Shown here in pieces: positions 1 through 5,454 of a DNA stretch of 6,468 nucleotides; positions within the stretch are counted from its first letter, which is position 1, and the number at the start of each line of letters is the position of its first letter. The notes beneath the pieces are model-generated. The model had not been told where the DNA came from. It ran no database searches and saw only the letters and a list, made by a program, of their open reading frames with translations. Source of the stretch: a bacterium UBP2_UBA4780 (GTDB lineage Bacteria > Edwardsbacteria > AC1 > EtOH8); assembly GCA_002403115.1 (NCBI GenBank), contig DHHE01000081.1, positions 1 through 6,468 on the forward strand. Direction: 5' to 3'. Both the position numbers and the translations under genes were made by a program.

Positions 1-804
1 GCCGACCTCTGCGTGCTCAACGGCTTTCCCTGCCTGCTGGAGCACACCCTGGAGCCGGACGACAGGCTGGTGCTGATAAAGAAGGGGAGCCGGCCGTCGG
101 CAAAGGAGCTGGAGCACCTGATGGTGGCCCGGCACACTCCGGGAGTGCACGCCAAGCTCAAGAAGGCCTGCGTGGGCATAGCAGGCTGCGGCGGGCTGGG
201 ATCGACGGCGGCCATGGCGCTGGCGCGGGCGGGCATCGGAAAGCTGGTGATCGCCGACTTCGACGTGGTCGAGCCGTCGAACCTGAACCGACAGCAGTAC
301 TACGTCTCCCAGATCGGACAGCCCAAGGTCAGGGCCCTGGCACAAAACATCAGGAAGGCCAACCCCTTCGTCAGGATCGAGGCGCATTACCGCAGGGTGG
401 CGGCCGAGAACGTCGCCAGCCTGTTCGGCAGGTGCCGCGTCATCATCGAGGCCTTCGACCGGGCCGACCAGAAGGAGATGCTGGCCGAGGCGGTGCTGTC
501 CGGGCTGCCCGGCATCCCGCTGATATTGGGCAACGGCATGGCCGGCTGGGGAGGCAACAATCTGCTCAGGACCAGGCAGCTGGGCAGCCTTCACATCTGC
601 GGTGACGAGTCCACCGAGGCCGGGCCGGGCCGGGGCCTGATGGCGCCCCGGGTGGGCGCGGCCGCCTGCCTGCAGGCCAACCAGGCCCTGGAGATACTGC
701 TGGGGCCGGACCCGGCCATCGGCCAGGCCTCGGAAAGGGGCGAAGATCTGCCGCCCCGCCTGCCGTACCTGAGTAGAAAACCGAGGAAGCCGAGGCGGGC
801 ATGA
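1..804 (+). CDS. ThiF/MoeB/HesA-family E1-like adenylyltransferase (5' end outside window)
   Basis: Activates the C-terminal glycine of a ubiquitin-like sulfur carrier as an acyl-adenylate, the step before sulfur loading in thiazole or molybdopterin synthesis; cytosolic. The frame is open from base 1, so the gene starts upstream. Codons 1-32 resemble the second half of a ThiS-like beta-grasp domain (an NGFP turn, then DDRLVLIKKG) that lacks a GG end. The Rossmann E1 domain follows: nucleotide loop GCGGLGS at 184-204, then DFDVVEPSNLNRQQ at 256-297 with the Arg and Asp used for ATP, an EAFDRAD segment near 448-468, and GLMAPRVG near 637-660. I see no CxxC pair, so the structural zinc site of classical ThiF/MoeB appears absent. 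The C-terminal tail is basic and looks non-conserved. It overlaps the next gene by 4 bp (ATGA), so the carrier next door is its likely partner. From memory it fits the thiF_fam2 (TIGR02354-like) group. Whether it serves thiamine or cofactor synthesis is open; the neighbours favour the cofactor. Confidence 0.9.
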   Translation, partial: ADLCVLNGFPCLLEHTLEPDDRLVLIKKGSRPSAKELEHLMVARHTPGVHAKLKKACVGIAGCGGLGSTAAMALARAGIGKLVIADFDVVEPSNLNRQQYYVSQIGQPKVRALAQNIRKANPFVRIEAHYRRVAAENVASLFGRCRVIIEAFDRADQKEMLAEAVLSGLPGIPLILGNGMAGWGGNNLLRTRQLGSLHICGDESTEAGPGRGLMAPRVGAAACLQANQALEILLGPDPAIGQASERGEDLPPRLPYLSRKPRKPRRA

Positions 805-998
805 TCAAGGTCAACGGGCAGGAGCATCCCTGGCGGCCGGGGATGACGGCGCGGGACGTGCTGCGGGAGAAGAACTACGTGTTCCCCATGATCATCGTCA
901 AGATAAACGAGCGGTTCGTGCACCACGACCGCTACGACGCAACCCCGGTCGAGGACGGCGACGACTTCTGGGCCATCCACCTGATAAGCGGCGGCTGA
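801..998 (+). CDS. ThiS/MoaD-like sulfur carrier protein
   Basis: A 65-residue ubiquitin-fold carrier that would be adenylated at its C-terminal glycine by the upstream E1 and then carry sulfur as a thiocarboxylate. The sequence shows MIKVNG at the start, the central FPMIIVKINERFV strand pair, a DGDDFWAIHL strand and the diagnostic terminal GG directly before the stop. Length is normal for ThiS and shorter than typical MoaD (about 80). The ATG overlaps the stop of the E1 gene (ATGA), implying translational coupling, and moaA begins 32 bp downstream. Family membership is clear; by sequence it is closer to ThiS than to MoaD. Because every recognisable metabolic gene downstream is for molybdopterin and no thiG, thiH or thiC is seen, it may function as the MoaD equivalent, which is inference. 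Confidence 0.88.
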   Translation: MIKVNGQEHPWRPGMTARDVLREKNYVFPMIIVKINERFVHHDRYDATPVEDGDDFWAIHLISGG

Positions 999-1011
999 GG
1001 GACCGGATAAT

Positions 1012-1029
1012 ATGCCTATCTTGATATAG
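1012..1029 (+). other. Five-codon minigene (MPILI) just before moaA
   Basis: An ATG at 1012 is preceded by GAGGGA (997-1002) at a 9-nt spacing, a good ribosome-binding arrangement. It reads M-P-I-L-I and stops at TAG 1027-1029, one base before the moaA ATG at 1031. The moaA ATG itself has no Shine-Dalgarno sequence at normal distance. The short frame may act as a leader that hands ribosomes to moaA by re-initiation, or it may be chance. Confidence 0.35.
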
Positions 1030-1030
1030 C

Positions 1031-1999
1031 ATGCTGATAGACACCCACGGCCGGAAGATTACCTACCTGCGGGTCTCGGTCACCGACCGCTGCAACCTGC
1101 GCTGCCGCTACTGCATGCCCCGGGAGGGGGTGCCGCTGAGGGGGCACCGGGACATGCTCAGCTTCGAGGAGATCGAGACCATTGTCCGGGCGGCGGTGGA
1201 ACTGGGGGTGCGCAAGGTGCGGCTGACCGGGGGCGAGCCGCTTCTGAGAAAGGACTTTCCCAAGCTGGTGGTGAAGCTGGCCAGCCTCCAGCGGCTGGAC
1301 GACCTGGCCATGACCACCAACGGGGTCCTGTTCGCCCCGCTGGCCGGGAAGCTGAAGCAGGCCGGACTGAAGCGGGTTAACATCAGCCTGGACACCCTGA
1401 AGCCGGAGCGGTTCCGGGAAATGTCCGGCAGCGGCGACTGGGCCGGGGTGATCGAGGCGGTCGAGGCCGCTGTCAAGCACCGGTACCAACGGGTGAAGCT
1501 GAACGTGGTGGTGATCGCCGGGTACAACGACGACGAGGCCGGTGACTTCGTGCGCTTCGCCATGGAGAAGGGCGTCCACCTGCGCTTCATCGAGCTGATG
1601 CCGCTGGGCAACGACTTCTGGTCCCCGGACCGGGCCCTGGCCGGCGACGAGCTCAGGAAACGGGTGGAGCGGGAGGTCTCCCTGTCCCCGCTGCCGCAGG
1701 ACGGGGTGGCCACCGAGTATCAGATAAAGGGCAGCCCGAGCACGGTGGGGTTCATCAACCCGCTGTCCCAACCCTTCTGCAGGACCTGCAACCGCCTGCG
1801 CCTTACGGCCGACGGCTTCCTCAGGCCCTGCCTGGCCGGGCAGTCCGAGATCAACCTGAGGGAGCCGGTGCGCCACGGCATGTCGGGGCCGGCCCTGCGG
1901 AGGCTGTTCTACGAGGCGCTGCGGCTCAAGGGCCAGGGCCACAGGTTCAACGGGGGGCGGCAGGAGTCCAACCGGCTGATGGCGGAGATCGGAGGCTGA
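1031..1999 (+). CDS. moaA: MoaA, GTP 3',8-cyclase (radical SAM)
   Basis: Catalyses the first step of molybdenum cofactor synthesis, the radical-SAM conversion of GTP to 3',8-cyclo-GTP, which MoaC then rearranges. The 322-residue product has the usual length. The N-terminal SAM cluster motif is C21-x3-C25-x2-C28 inside VTDRCNLRCRYCMP, with the SAM-binding TGGEP at 66-70 and TTNG near 95-98. The second 4Fe-4S cluster that binds GTP is C250-x2-C253-x13-C267. The protein ends in GG (321-322), the C-terminal glycines known to be needed for activity. ATG 1031 is the only sensible start, since TGA at 1022-1024 closes the frame just upstream and the typical N-terminus (LIDTHGRKITYLRVSVTDRCN) follows. 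A heptanucleotide array follows the stop, before moaC. Oxygen-sensitive clusters are expected. Confidence 0.97.
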   Translation: MLIDTHGRKITYLRVSVTDRCNLRCRYCMPREGVPLRGHRDMLSFEEIETIVRAAVELGVRKVRLTGGEPLLRKDFPKLVVKLASLQRLDDLAMTTNGVLFAPLAGKLKQAGLKRVNISLDTLKPERFREMSGSGDWAGVIEAVEAAVKHRYQRVKLNVVVIAGYNDDEAGDFVRFAMEKGVHLRFIELMPLGNDFWSPDRALAGDELRKRVEREVSLSPLPQDGVATEYQIKGSPSTVGFINPLSQPFCRTCNRLRLTADGFLRPCLAGQSEINLREPVRHGMSGPALRRLFYEALRLKGQGHRFNGGRQESNRLMAEIGG

Positions 2000-2004
2000 A
2001 ACGA

Positions 2005-2032
2005 AAATCCGAAATCCGAAATCCGAAATCCG
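2005..2032 (+). repeat. Heptanucleotide tandem array, four copies of AAATCCG
   Basis: Four perfect back-to-back copies of AAATCCG fill 28 bp between the moaA stop and the ribosome-binding sequence of moaC. The A-rich block stands out from the GC-rich surroundings. Seven is not a multiple of three, so gain or loss of one unit would shift any frame read through it. Related short repeats are, from memory, scattered through several bacterial genomes. A second 28-bp array with a different heptamer lies at 4092-4119. Confidence 0.9.
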
Positions 2033-2034
2033 AA

Positions 2035-2042
2035 AGAGGAGG
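2035..2042 (+). promoter_or_regulatory. Strong Shine-Dalgarno sequence that argues for a non-ATG moaC start
   Basis: AGAGGAGG is the best ribosome-binding sequence in the window. It lies 33 nt before the first ATG of moaC (2076) but only 9 nt before an in-frame CTG at 2052. Translating from the CTG gives LDARGRAR ahead of MVDVSGK, matching the conserved MoaC N-terminus (…H-[LF]-D-x-x-G-R-A-x-M-V-D-V). Initiation at CTG 2052 (or 2043) is therefore favoured over ATG 2076. Confidence 0.55.
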
Positions 2043-2075
2043 CTGTCGCACCTGGACGCGCGGGGGCGGGCCAGG

Positions 2076-2543
2076 ATGGTGGACGTCAGCGGGAAAAGCA
2101 GGACCCTGAGGGTGGCCGCGGCCCGGGGCAGGATATCCATGGGGCCCGGGACCCTGAGGCAGATCGAGGGCAATCGGATTTCCAAGGGCGACGTCCTGGC
2201 CGTGGCCAGGATAGCCGGCATCCAGGCGGCCAAGGGGGCCTCGGCGCTGATACCGCTATGCCATCCCATCGGGCTCACCAATGTGGAGCTGGACTTTAAG
2301 ATCGACAGGGCCAAATCGGCAATCGAGGTCAGCAGCCGGGTCGTCTGCCGGGACCGGACCGGGGCCGAGATGGAGGCCCTGACGGCGGTGGCCGCCGCCT
2401 GCCTGACCGTCTACGACATGGCCAAGGCGGCCGACCGGGGGATGGTGATATCGGACATCCGCTTGATAGAGAAGAGGGGCGGCAGGAGCGGGAGGTGGGT
2501 CGCTCCCACCCTCGGTCCCTCCCCCAGGGGGAGAGGGAAGTAG
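2076..2543 (+). CDS. moaC: MoaC, cyclic pyranopterin monophosphate synthase
   Basis: Converts the MoaA product 3',8-cyclo-GTP to cyclic pyranopterin monophosphate; acts as a cytosolic oligomer. From ATG 2076 the product has 155 residues. It shows MVDVSGK, the catalytic Lys in SKGDVLAVARIAGIQAAK (K37), the LCHPI motif (C62, H63), TGAEMEALTAV with its conserved Glu residues (95-105), and YDMAKAADRGMVI, carrying the active-site Asp (D114) and Lys (K117). The conserved N-terminal segment continues upstream to about 2043-2052 in the same frame with no ATG, GTG or TTG, so the coordinates given are conservative and the true start is probably CTG 2052. The family normally ends near KSGxW. The last dozen or so residues here (APTLGPSPRGRGK) are read from a palindromic repeat and are an added tail. 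The stop TAG shares one base with the GTG of the MOSC gene. Confidence 0.94.
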   Translation: MVDVSGKSRTLRVAAARGRISMGPGTLRQIEGNRISKGDVLAVARIAGIQAAKGASALIPLCHPIGLTNVELDFKIDRAKSAIEVSSRVVCRDRTGAEMEALTAVAAACLTVYDMAKAADRGMVISDIRLIEKRGGRSGRWVAPTLGPSPRGRGK

Positions 2544-2548
2544 TGGGA
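2494..2548 (+). repeat. Palindromic repeat element across the moaC end and MOSC gene start
   Basis: A C-rich half followed by a G-rich half gives several overlapping inverted repeats. GGTGGG (2494-2499) pairs perfectly with CCCACC (2505-2510) around a 5-nt loop. TCCCAC (2504-2509) can instead pair with GTGGGA (2543-2548), which contains the GTG start of the next gene. Inside that second fold, CCCTCCCCC (2517-2525) faces GGGGGAGAGGG (2527-2537). The two folds share the CCCAC segment and exclude each other. The central block resembles the CCCTCTCCC…GGGAGAGGG interspersed repeats seen in many bacterial genomes. There is no T-run after it, so it does not look like an intrinsic terminator. Confidence 0.6.
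2527..2545 (+). promoter_or_regulatory. Ribosome-binding site and GTG start of the MOSC gene, inside the palindrome
   Basis: The purine run GGGGGAGAGGGA (2527-2538) lies 4 nt before GTG 2543 and is the only plausible Shine-Dalgarno sequence for this gene. Codons upstream of the GTG in the same frame come from the repeat element and do not resemble MOSC proteins, whereas MGTVVAVCLS does. This decides the start. Site and start codon would both be masked if the downstream stem forms. Confidence 0.6.
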
Positions 2549-2974
2549 ACGGTGGTGGCCGTCTGCCTCAGCGGGAAAAAAGGCGAGGTCAAGAAGCCGG
2601 TCGAATCCGCCTTCCTCAAGGCCGGGCACGGCATCGAGGGCGACGCCCACGCCGGGGACTGGCACCGCCAGGTGAGCCTGCTGGCCGAGGAGAGCGTGGA
2701 CAGGATGCGGGGCAGGGGGGTTGACCTTGTGCCCGGAATCTTCGCCGAGAACCTGCTGATCAAGGGTTTGAACCTGGGGAGTTTGAGGGTTGGAGTGCTT
2801 TTGAAAGTCGGGGAGTCCGTCGTCCTGGAGGTCACCCAGATCGGCAAGGAGTGCCACCAGGGCTGCGCCATCAGGGAACAGGTGGGCGACTGCGTCATGC
2901 CGCGGGAGGGGGTGTTCGCCCGGGTGGTGGAGGGAGGCAGGGTAAAAAAAGGTGATGAGATATTCATACTATAG
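2543..2974 (+). CDS. Stand-alone MOSC-domain protein
   Basis: A 143-residue protein consisting of a single MOSC domain (named from the C-terminal domain of Moco sulfurases). MOSC proteins bind molybdopterin or its sulfur; the small free-standing type, common in cofactor operons of anaerobes, lacks a defined reaction. Visible features are MGTVVAVCLS at the start, HGIEGDAHAGDWHRQVSLL (29-47), PGIFAENL (64-71), VTQIGKECHQGCAI (97-110) with the conserved C104 and nearby C108, and a third Cys in GDCVMPREGVFARV (115-128). GTG 2543 is preferred over the in-frame GTG at 2495 because the extra codons are repeat-derived. It shares one base with the moaC stop and overlaps the start of the exported-protein gene by 20 bp. 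A role in late cofactor maturation or sulfuration is inferred from family and context. Confidence 0.9.
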   Translation: MGTVVAVCLSGKKGEVKKPVESAFLKAGHGIEGDAHAGDWHRQVSLLAEESVDRMRGRGVDLVPGIFAENLLIKGLNLGSLRVGVLLKVGESVVLEVTQIGKECHQGCAIREQVGDCVMPREGVFARVVEGGRVKKGDEIFIL

Positions 2975-3605
2975 AAGTATCCTCTGGCTGGCCTTGATTT
3001 GCCTGTTACCCCTGGGCCGGGCCTATGCCGACAATCCTTGGTGGTTTGAGGCCAGGGCGGGGATGGAACCGTTCCGGCCATCGGAGTTCGGCGAGAGTCA
3101 ATGGTGGCTGCATTACTCCCGGGGGACAATATTCGGCATGGCTGCCGGATGGGAGGCTCGCCAAGACATCTCGGTATGCCTTACGTTGATGGCAAGGGTG
3201 CGACAGTGCCAGGATTGGGTTGATAGTAATTCCTGGTTTTGGAATGTCATGGTTTACGACGGCAAGCCGGCGATTCTGAAGGAGGCCATGCTGGGCTCGC
3301 GATTGCATCTGAGGACTATCGGCCAGGGCGCTTACATGCAATATTCTATCGGCCTGCAGGAGGAGACGTTCGGGGAGATAGTCGGCGACAGTTATAACTG
3401 GGGTAGGACAATCTACCTGGGACAGGAAAAAATGCCGGAACGAACCAGGTACCGGCCCATCGGATGCGTCGGTTTGGGTTATGACCAAGGAGTCAAAGGC
3501 CGTTTTTACCTCGGGCTGGAAGGCAGTGTCTTACTGACATTTGACGAAGTGAACGCCATATATTCCATAGCAGCCAAGGTGGGATTTCTGGGCAAAGAAA
3601 GATGA
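2955..3605 (+). CDS. Exported protein of unknown function, possible small outer-membrane beta-barrel
   Basis: I do not recognise this 216-residue protein. It begins with a textbook signal peptide: a short charged stretch MRYSYYR, a hydrophobic core ILWLALICLLPLG, and a likely cleavage after A-Y-A, giving a mature start at DNPWWFEARAGM. The mature part is rich in aromatic residues (nine Trp) and in alternating polar and hydrophobic stretches separated by G/D/N turns, as in RFYLGLEGSVLL and IYSIAAKVGFLG near the C-terminus. That suggests a beta-barrel or beta-rich periplasmic protein and hence a diderm host. No lipobox or catalytic motif is seen. ATG 2955 is chosen; GTG 2952 is also possible, and neither has a well-placed Shine-Dalgarno sequence. 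The gene overlaps the MOSC gene by 20 bp and mogA by 4 bp, so it is probably co-expressed. Its DNA is clearly less GC-rich than its neighbours, which hints at separate acquisition or relaxed codon use. Confidence 0.75.
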   Translation: MRYSYYRSILWLALICLLPLGRAYADNPWWFEARAGMEPFRPSEFGESQWWLHYSRGTIFGMAAGWEARQDISVCLTLMARVRQCQDWVDSNSWFWNVMVYDGKPAILKEAMLGSRLHLRTIGQGAYMQYSIGLQEETFGEIVGDSYNWGRTIYLGQEKMPERTRYRPIGCVGLGYDQGVKGRFYLGLEGSVLLTFDEVNAIYSIAAKVGFLGKER

Positions 3606-4102
3606 AAGCCGCCGTCCTCACCGTCTCCGACAAGGGTTCCCGAGGCGAGCGGGCCGACACCTCCGGCCCGGCCGTTCGCCAAATGCTGGAGCCGATGGGG
3701 GCGGAGGTCGTCGCCGCCGACATCGTCCCCGACGAGCGCGAGGCGATCGCCGCCAAGCTCAGGCACTACGCCGACATCCTCAAGTGCGACCTGGTGTTCA
3801 CCACCGGCGGCACCGGATTCTCGCCCCGCGACGTCACGCCCGAGGCCACCAGTGACGTCAGCGAACGGCCGGTGCCGGGCATCCCCGAGGCCATCCGGGC
3901 CAAAAGCCTGGAGAAGACGCCGATGGCCATGATCTCCCGGGCCGCGGCCGGCATCCGGGGGAAGACGCTGATCGTCAACCTGCCGGGGAGCGAGAGGGCG
4001 GCGCGGGAGTGCCTGGAGGTGATCCTGCCCGTCCTGAGGCACGCGGTGGAGGTGCTGGGGGGCGGGGGTCGCGAGTGCGGGAACCAGTCCGGTGAAAAAT
4101 GA
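3602..4102 (+). CDS. mogA: MogA/MoaB-type molybdopterin adenylyltransferase
   Basis: Transfers AMP from ATP to molybdopterin, giving the adenylated intermediate into which molybdate (or tungstate) is inserted by a MoeA-type partner not seen here. The 166-residue product has the MPT-binding fold: AAVLTVSDKGSRGERADTSGP at the start, the TTGGTGFSPRDVTPEAT loop (67-83) with the conserved Asp at 77, VPGIPEA (91-97), and SRAAAGIRGKTLIVNLPGS (112-130). MoaB and MogA share these motifs, so the symbol is a best choice between them. The ATG overlaps the preceding stop (ATGA). The last residues (GNQSGEK) run into a heptanucleotide array that supplies the stop codon, so the tail is likely not conserved. 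Confidence 0.93.
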   Translation: MKAAVLTVSDKGSRGERADTSGPAVRQMLEPMGAEVVAADIVPDEREAIAAKLRHYADILKCDLVFTTGGTGFSPRDVTPEATSDVSERPVPGIPEAIRAKSLEKTPMAMISRAAAGIRGKTLIVNLPGSERAARECLEVILPVLRHAVEVLGGGGRECGNQSGEK

Positions 4103-4119
4103 AACGTGAAAAGTGAAAC
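4092..4119 (+). repeat. Heptanucleotide tandem array, four units of GTGAAAM/ATGAAAC
   Basis: Four consecutive 7-bp units, GTGAAAA, ATGAAAC, GTGAAAA and GTGAAAC, fill 28 bp, so the array is also two 14-bp units differing at one base. The mogA stop codon (TGA 4100-4102) lies in the second unit, so the array forms the end of mogA. It has the same period and unit number as the array before moaC, with a different sequence. Confidence 0.8.
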
Positions 4120-4136
4120 GATAGGCTGATAGTAAG

Positions 4137-5384
4137 ATGAGCAGCACAAGAAAAACTTCCGGGCACAGCCGCTGCGCCTTCTGCGGCAAGACGGTGGACG
4201 AGGTCACCCAGCTGATCGACGGCCGGGAGGCGGCCATCTGCGCCAACTGCGTCACCATCTGTTCCGACATCGTGGAGAAGGAGAAGCGCTACACCGGCTT
4301 CCCCACCAAGGACAGCCTGCCCAAGCCTGTGGAGATAAAGGGCGTGCTGGACCAGTACGTCATCGGGCAGGAGCGGGCCAAGAAGGCGCTGGCGGTCTCG
4401 GTCTACAACCACTACAAGAGGATCCTGTGCTTCGAGGGCGAGGGCGATGTGGAGCTGGACAAGAGCAACATCCTGCTGATCGGGCCCACCGGCACCGGCA
4501 AGACCCTGCTGGCCCAGACCCTGGCCCGCCTGCTCAAGGTGCCATTCGCCATCGCCGACGCCACCACCCTGACCGAGGCCGGCTACGTGGGCGAGGACGT
4601 GGAGAACATCCTGGTTAGGCTGCTGCAGTCGGCCAACTACGACCTGAAGAAGACCGAGATCGGCATCATCTACATCGACGAGATAGACAAGATAGCCCGC
4701 AAGTCGGAGAGCGCCTCCATCACCCGGGACGTCTCCGGCGAGGGGGTGCAGCAGGCGCTGCTGAAGATCCTGGAGGGGACGGTGGCCCACGTCCCGCCCC
4801 AGGGGGGGCGCAAGCACCCGGAGCAGCCGCTGATGCCGGTCAACACCCGCAACATCCTGTTCGTCTGCGGCGGGGCCTTCCACGGGCTGGAGAAGGTGAT
4901 CGAGTCCCGCATCGGGGCCAGCACCCTGGGCTTCCGGGCCGAGATCAAGGACAAGGCCAGCTACCAGATCGGCGAGGTGCTGGCCCGGGTCCAGCCCGAC
5001 GACCTGCTGAAGTTCGGGCTGATACCGGAGCTGATCGGCCGGCTGCCGGTGATCTGCGCCCTGGACGACCTGGACCGGGAGTCGCTGGTGGAGATCCTGA
5101 CCAGGCCCAAGCACGCCCTGGTCAAGCAGTACCAGACCTACTTCGGGATGGAGGGGGTGGAGCTGGAGTTCCTGCCCGAGGCCCTGGAGGCGGTGGCCGA
5201 CGAGGCCCTGAAGCGCAAGACCGGGGCCCGGGGCCTGCGGGCGGTGCTGGAGGAGACCATGCTGGACATCATGTACCACCTGCCGTCCGAGAAGGGCGTC
5301 GCCAGGTGCGTCATCGGCCGGCCCACCATCATCGGGCGGCAGCCGCCGCAGTATATAATGAAGGACGCGGAGCAGGCGGCCTGA
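4137..5384 (+). CDS. clpX: ClpX, ATPase subunit of the ClpXP protease
   Basis: A hexameric AAA+ unfoldase that recognises tagged proteins and threads them into ClpP. The 415-residue product matches the family in length and is complete. The N-terminal zinc-binding domain has C13-x2-C16 and C35-x2-C38. Then come Walker A GPTGTGKT (116-123), the pore loop GYVGED (149-154), Walker B IIYIDEIDK (177-185), RDVSGEGVQQALLKILEG (198-215), the RKH pore loop in GGRKHP (223-228), the ClpP-docking loop as LGF (264-266, in place of IGF), the arginine-finger region IPELIGRLPV (296-305) and sensor II in GARGLR (363-368). The LGF loop argues for a ClpP partner, but no clpP lies in the window. ATG 4137 is the only upstream start, since TAG at 4122 closes the frame; its ribosome-binding site is weak. 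clpX usually follows tig and clpP, so its place behind cofactor genes is unusual. Confidence 0.98.
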   Translation: MSSTRKTSGHSRCAFCGKTVDEVTQLIDGREAAICANCVTICSDIVEKEKRYTGFPTKDSLPKPVEIKGVLDQYVIGQERAKKALAVSVYNHYKRILCFEGEGDVELDKSNILLIGPTGTGKTLLAQTLARLLKVPFAIADATTLTEAGYVGEDVENILVRLLQSANYDLKKTEIGIIYIDEIDKIARKSESASITRDVSGEGVQQALLKILEGTVAHVPPQGGRKHPEQPLMPVNTRNILFVCGGAFHGLEKVIESRIGASTLGFRAEIKDKASYQIGEVLARVQPDDLLKFGLIPELIGRLPVICALDDLDRESLVEILTRPKHALVKQYQTYFGMEGVELEFLPEALEAVADEALKRKTGARGLRAVLEETMLDIMYHLPSEKGVARCVIGRPTIIGRQPPQYIMKDAEQAA

Positions 5385-5406
5385 AGACCTCATTAATCGT
5401 TAACCG

Positions 5407-5454
5407 ATGTCATCCCGAGGACACATCCTCGCCCTGCTGGCTGAGGGATGACAT
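5407..5454 (+). repeat. Perfect inverted repeat with nested hairpin in the clpX-purA gap
   Basis: ATGTCATCCC (5407-5416) pairs perfectly with GGGATGACAT (5445-5454). Within it CGAGGA (5416-5421) pairs with TCCTCG (5426-5431) around a CACA loop. No T-run follows, so it is not a classic terminator, but it could act as an RNA stability or attenuation element in the purA leader. It forms the left half of the larger TIR-bounded element. Confidence 0.65.

Noticed and set aside
1016..2314. Long open frame of 432 codons on the minus strand opposite moaA and moaC
   Set aside because: It mirrors two certain genes, has low-complexity Gln/His/Leu/Pro-rich content typical of antisense frames in GC-rich DNA, and shows no recognisable domain.
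2495..2542. Upstream GTG start for the MOSC gene
   Set aside because: The extra 16 codons are translated from the palindromic repeat and overlap moaC; GTG 2543 has a ribosome-binding site and yields the family N-terminus.
2955..3050. Lipoprotein signal (LALIC) in the exported protein
   Set aside because: The residue before Cys is Ile, not Gly, Ala or Ser, and a better signal peptidase I site (A-Y-A before DNPWW) follows.
2005..4119. The two short arrays as a CRISPR remnant
   Set aside because: Units are 7 bp with no spacers and the two arrays differ in sequence; they are simple tandem repeats.
5354..5359. TATAAT, a perfect -10 hexamer near the end of clpX, as a purA promoter
   Set aside because: No -35-like hexamer is found about 17 bp upstream (the region reads ATCGGG), and the bases encode the terminal ClpX residues Tyr-Ile-Met. 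A promoter is not excluded but not supported.
3975..5393. Long open frame of 472 codons on the minus strand opposite mogA and clpX
   Set aside because: Antisense shadow of clpX, which is certain from its motifs; the product is repetitive in Leu, Gln, Asp and His and lacks a fold signature.
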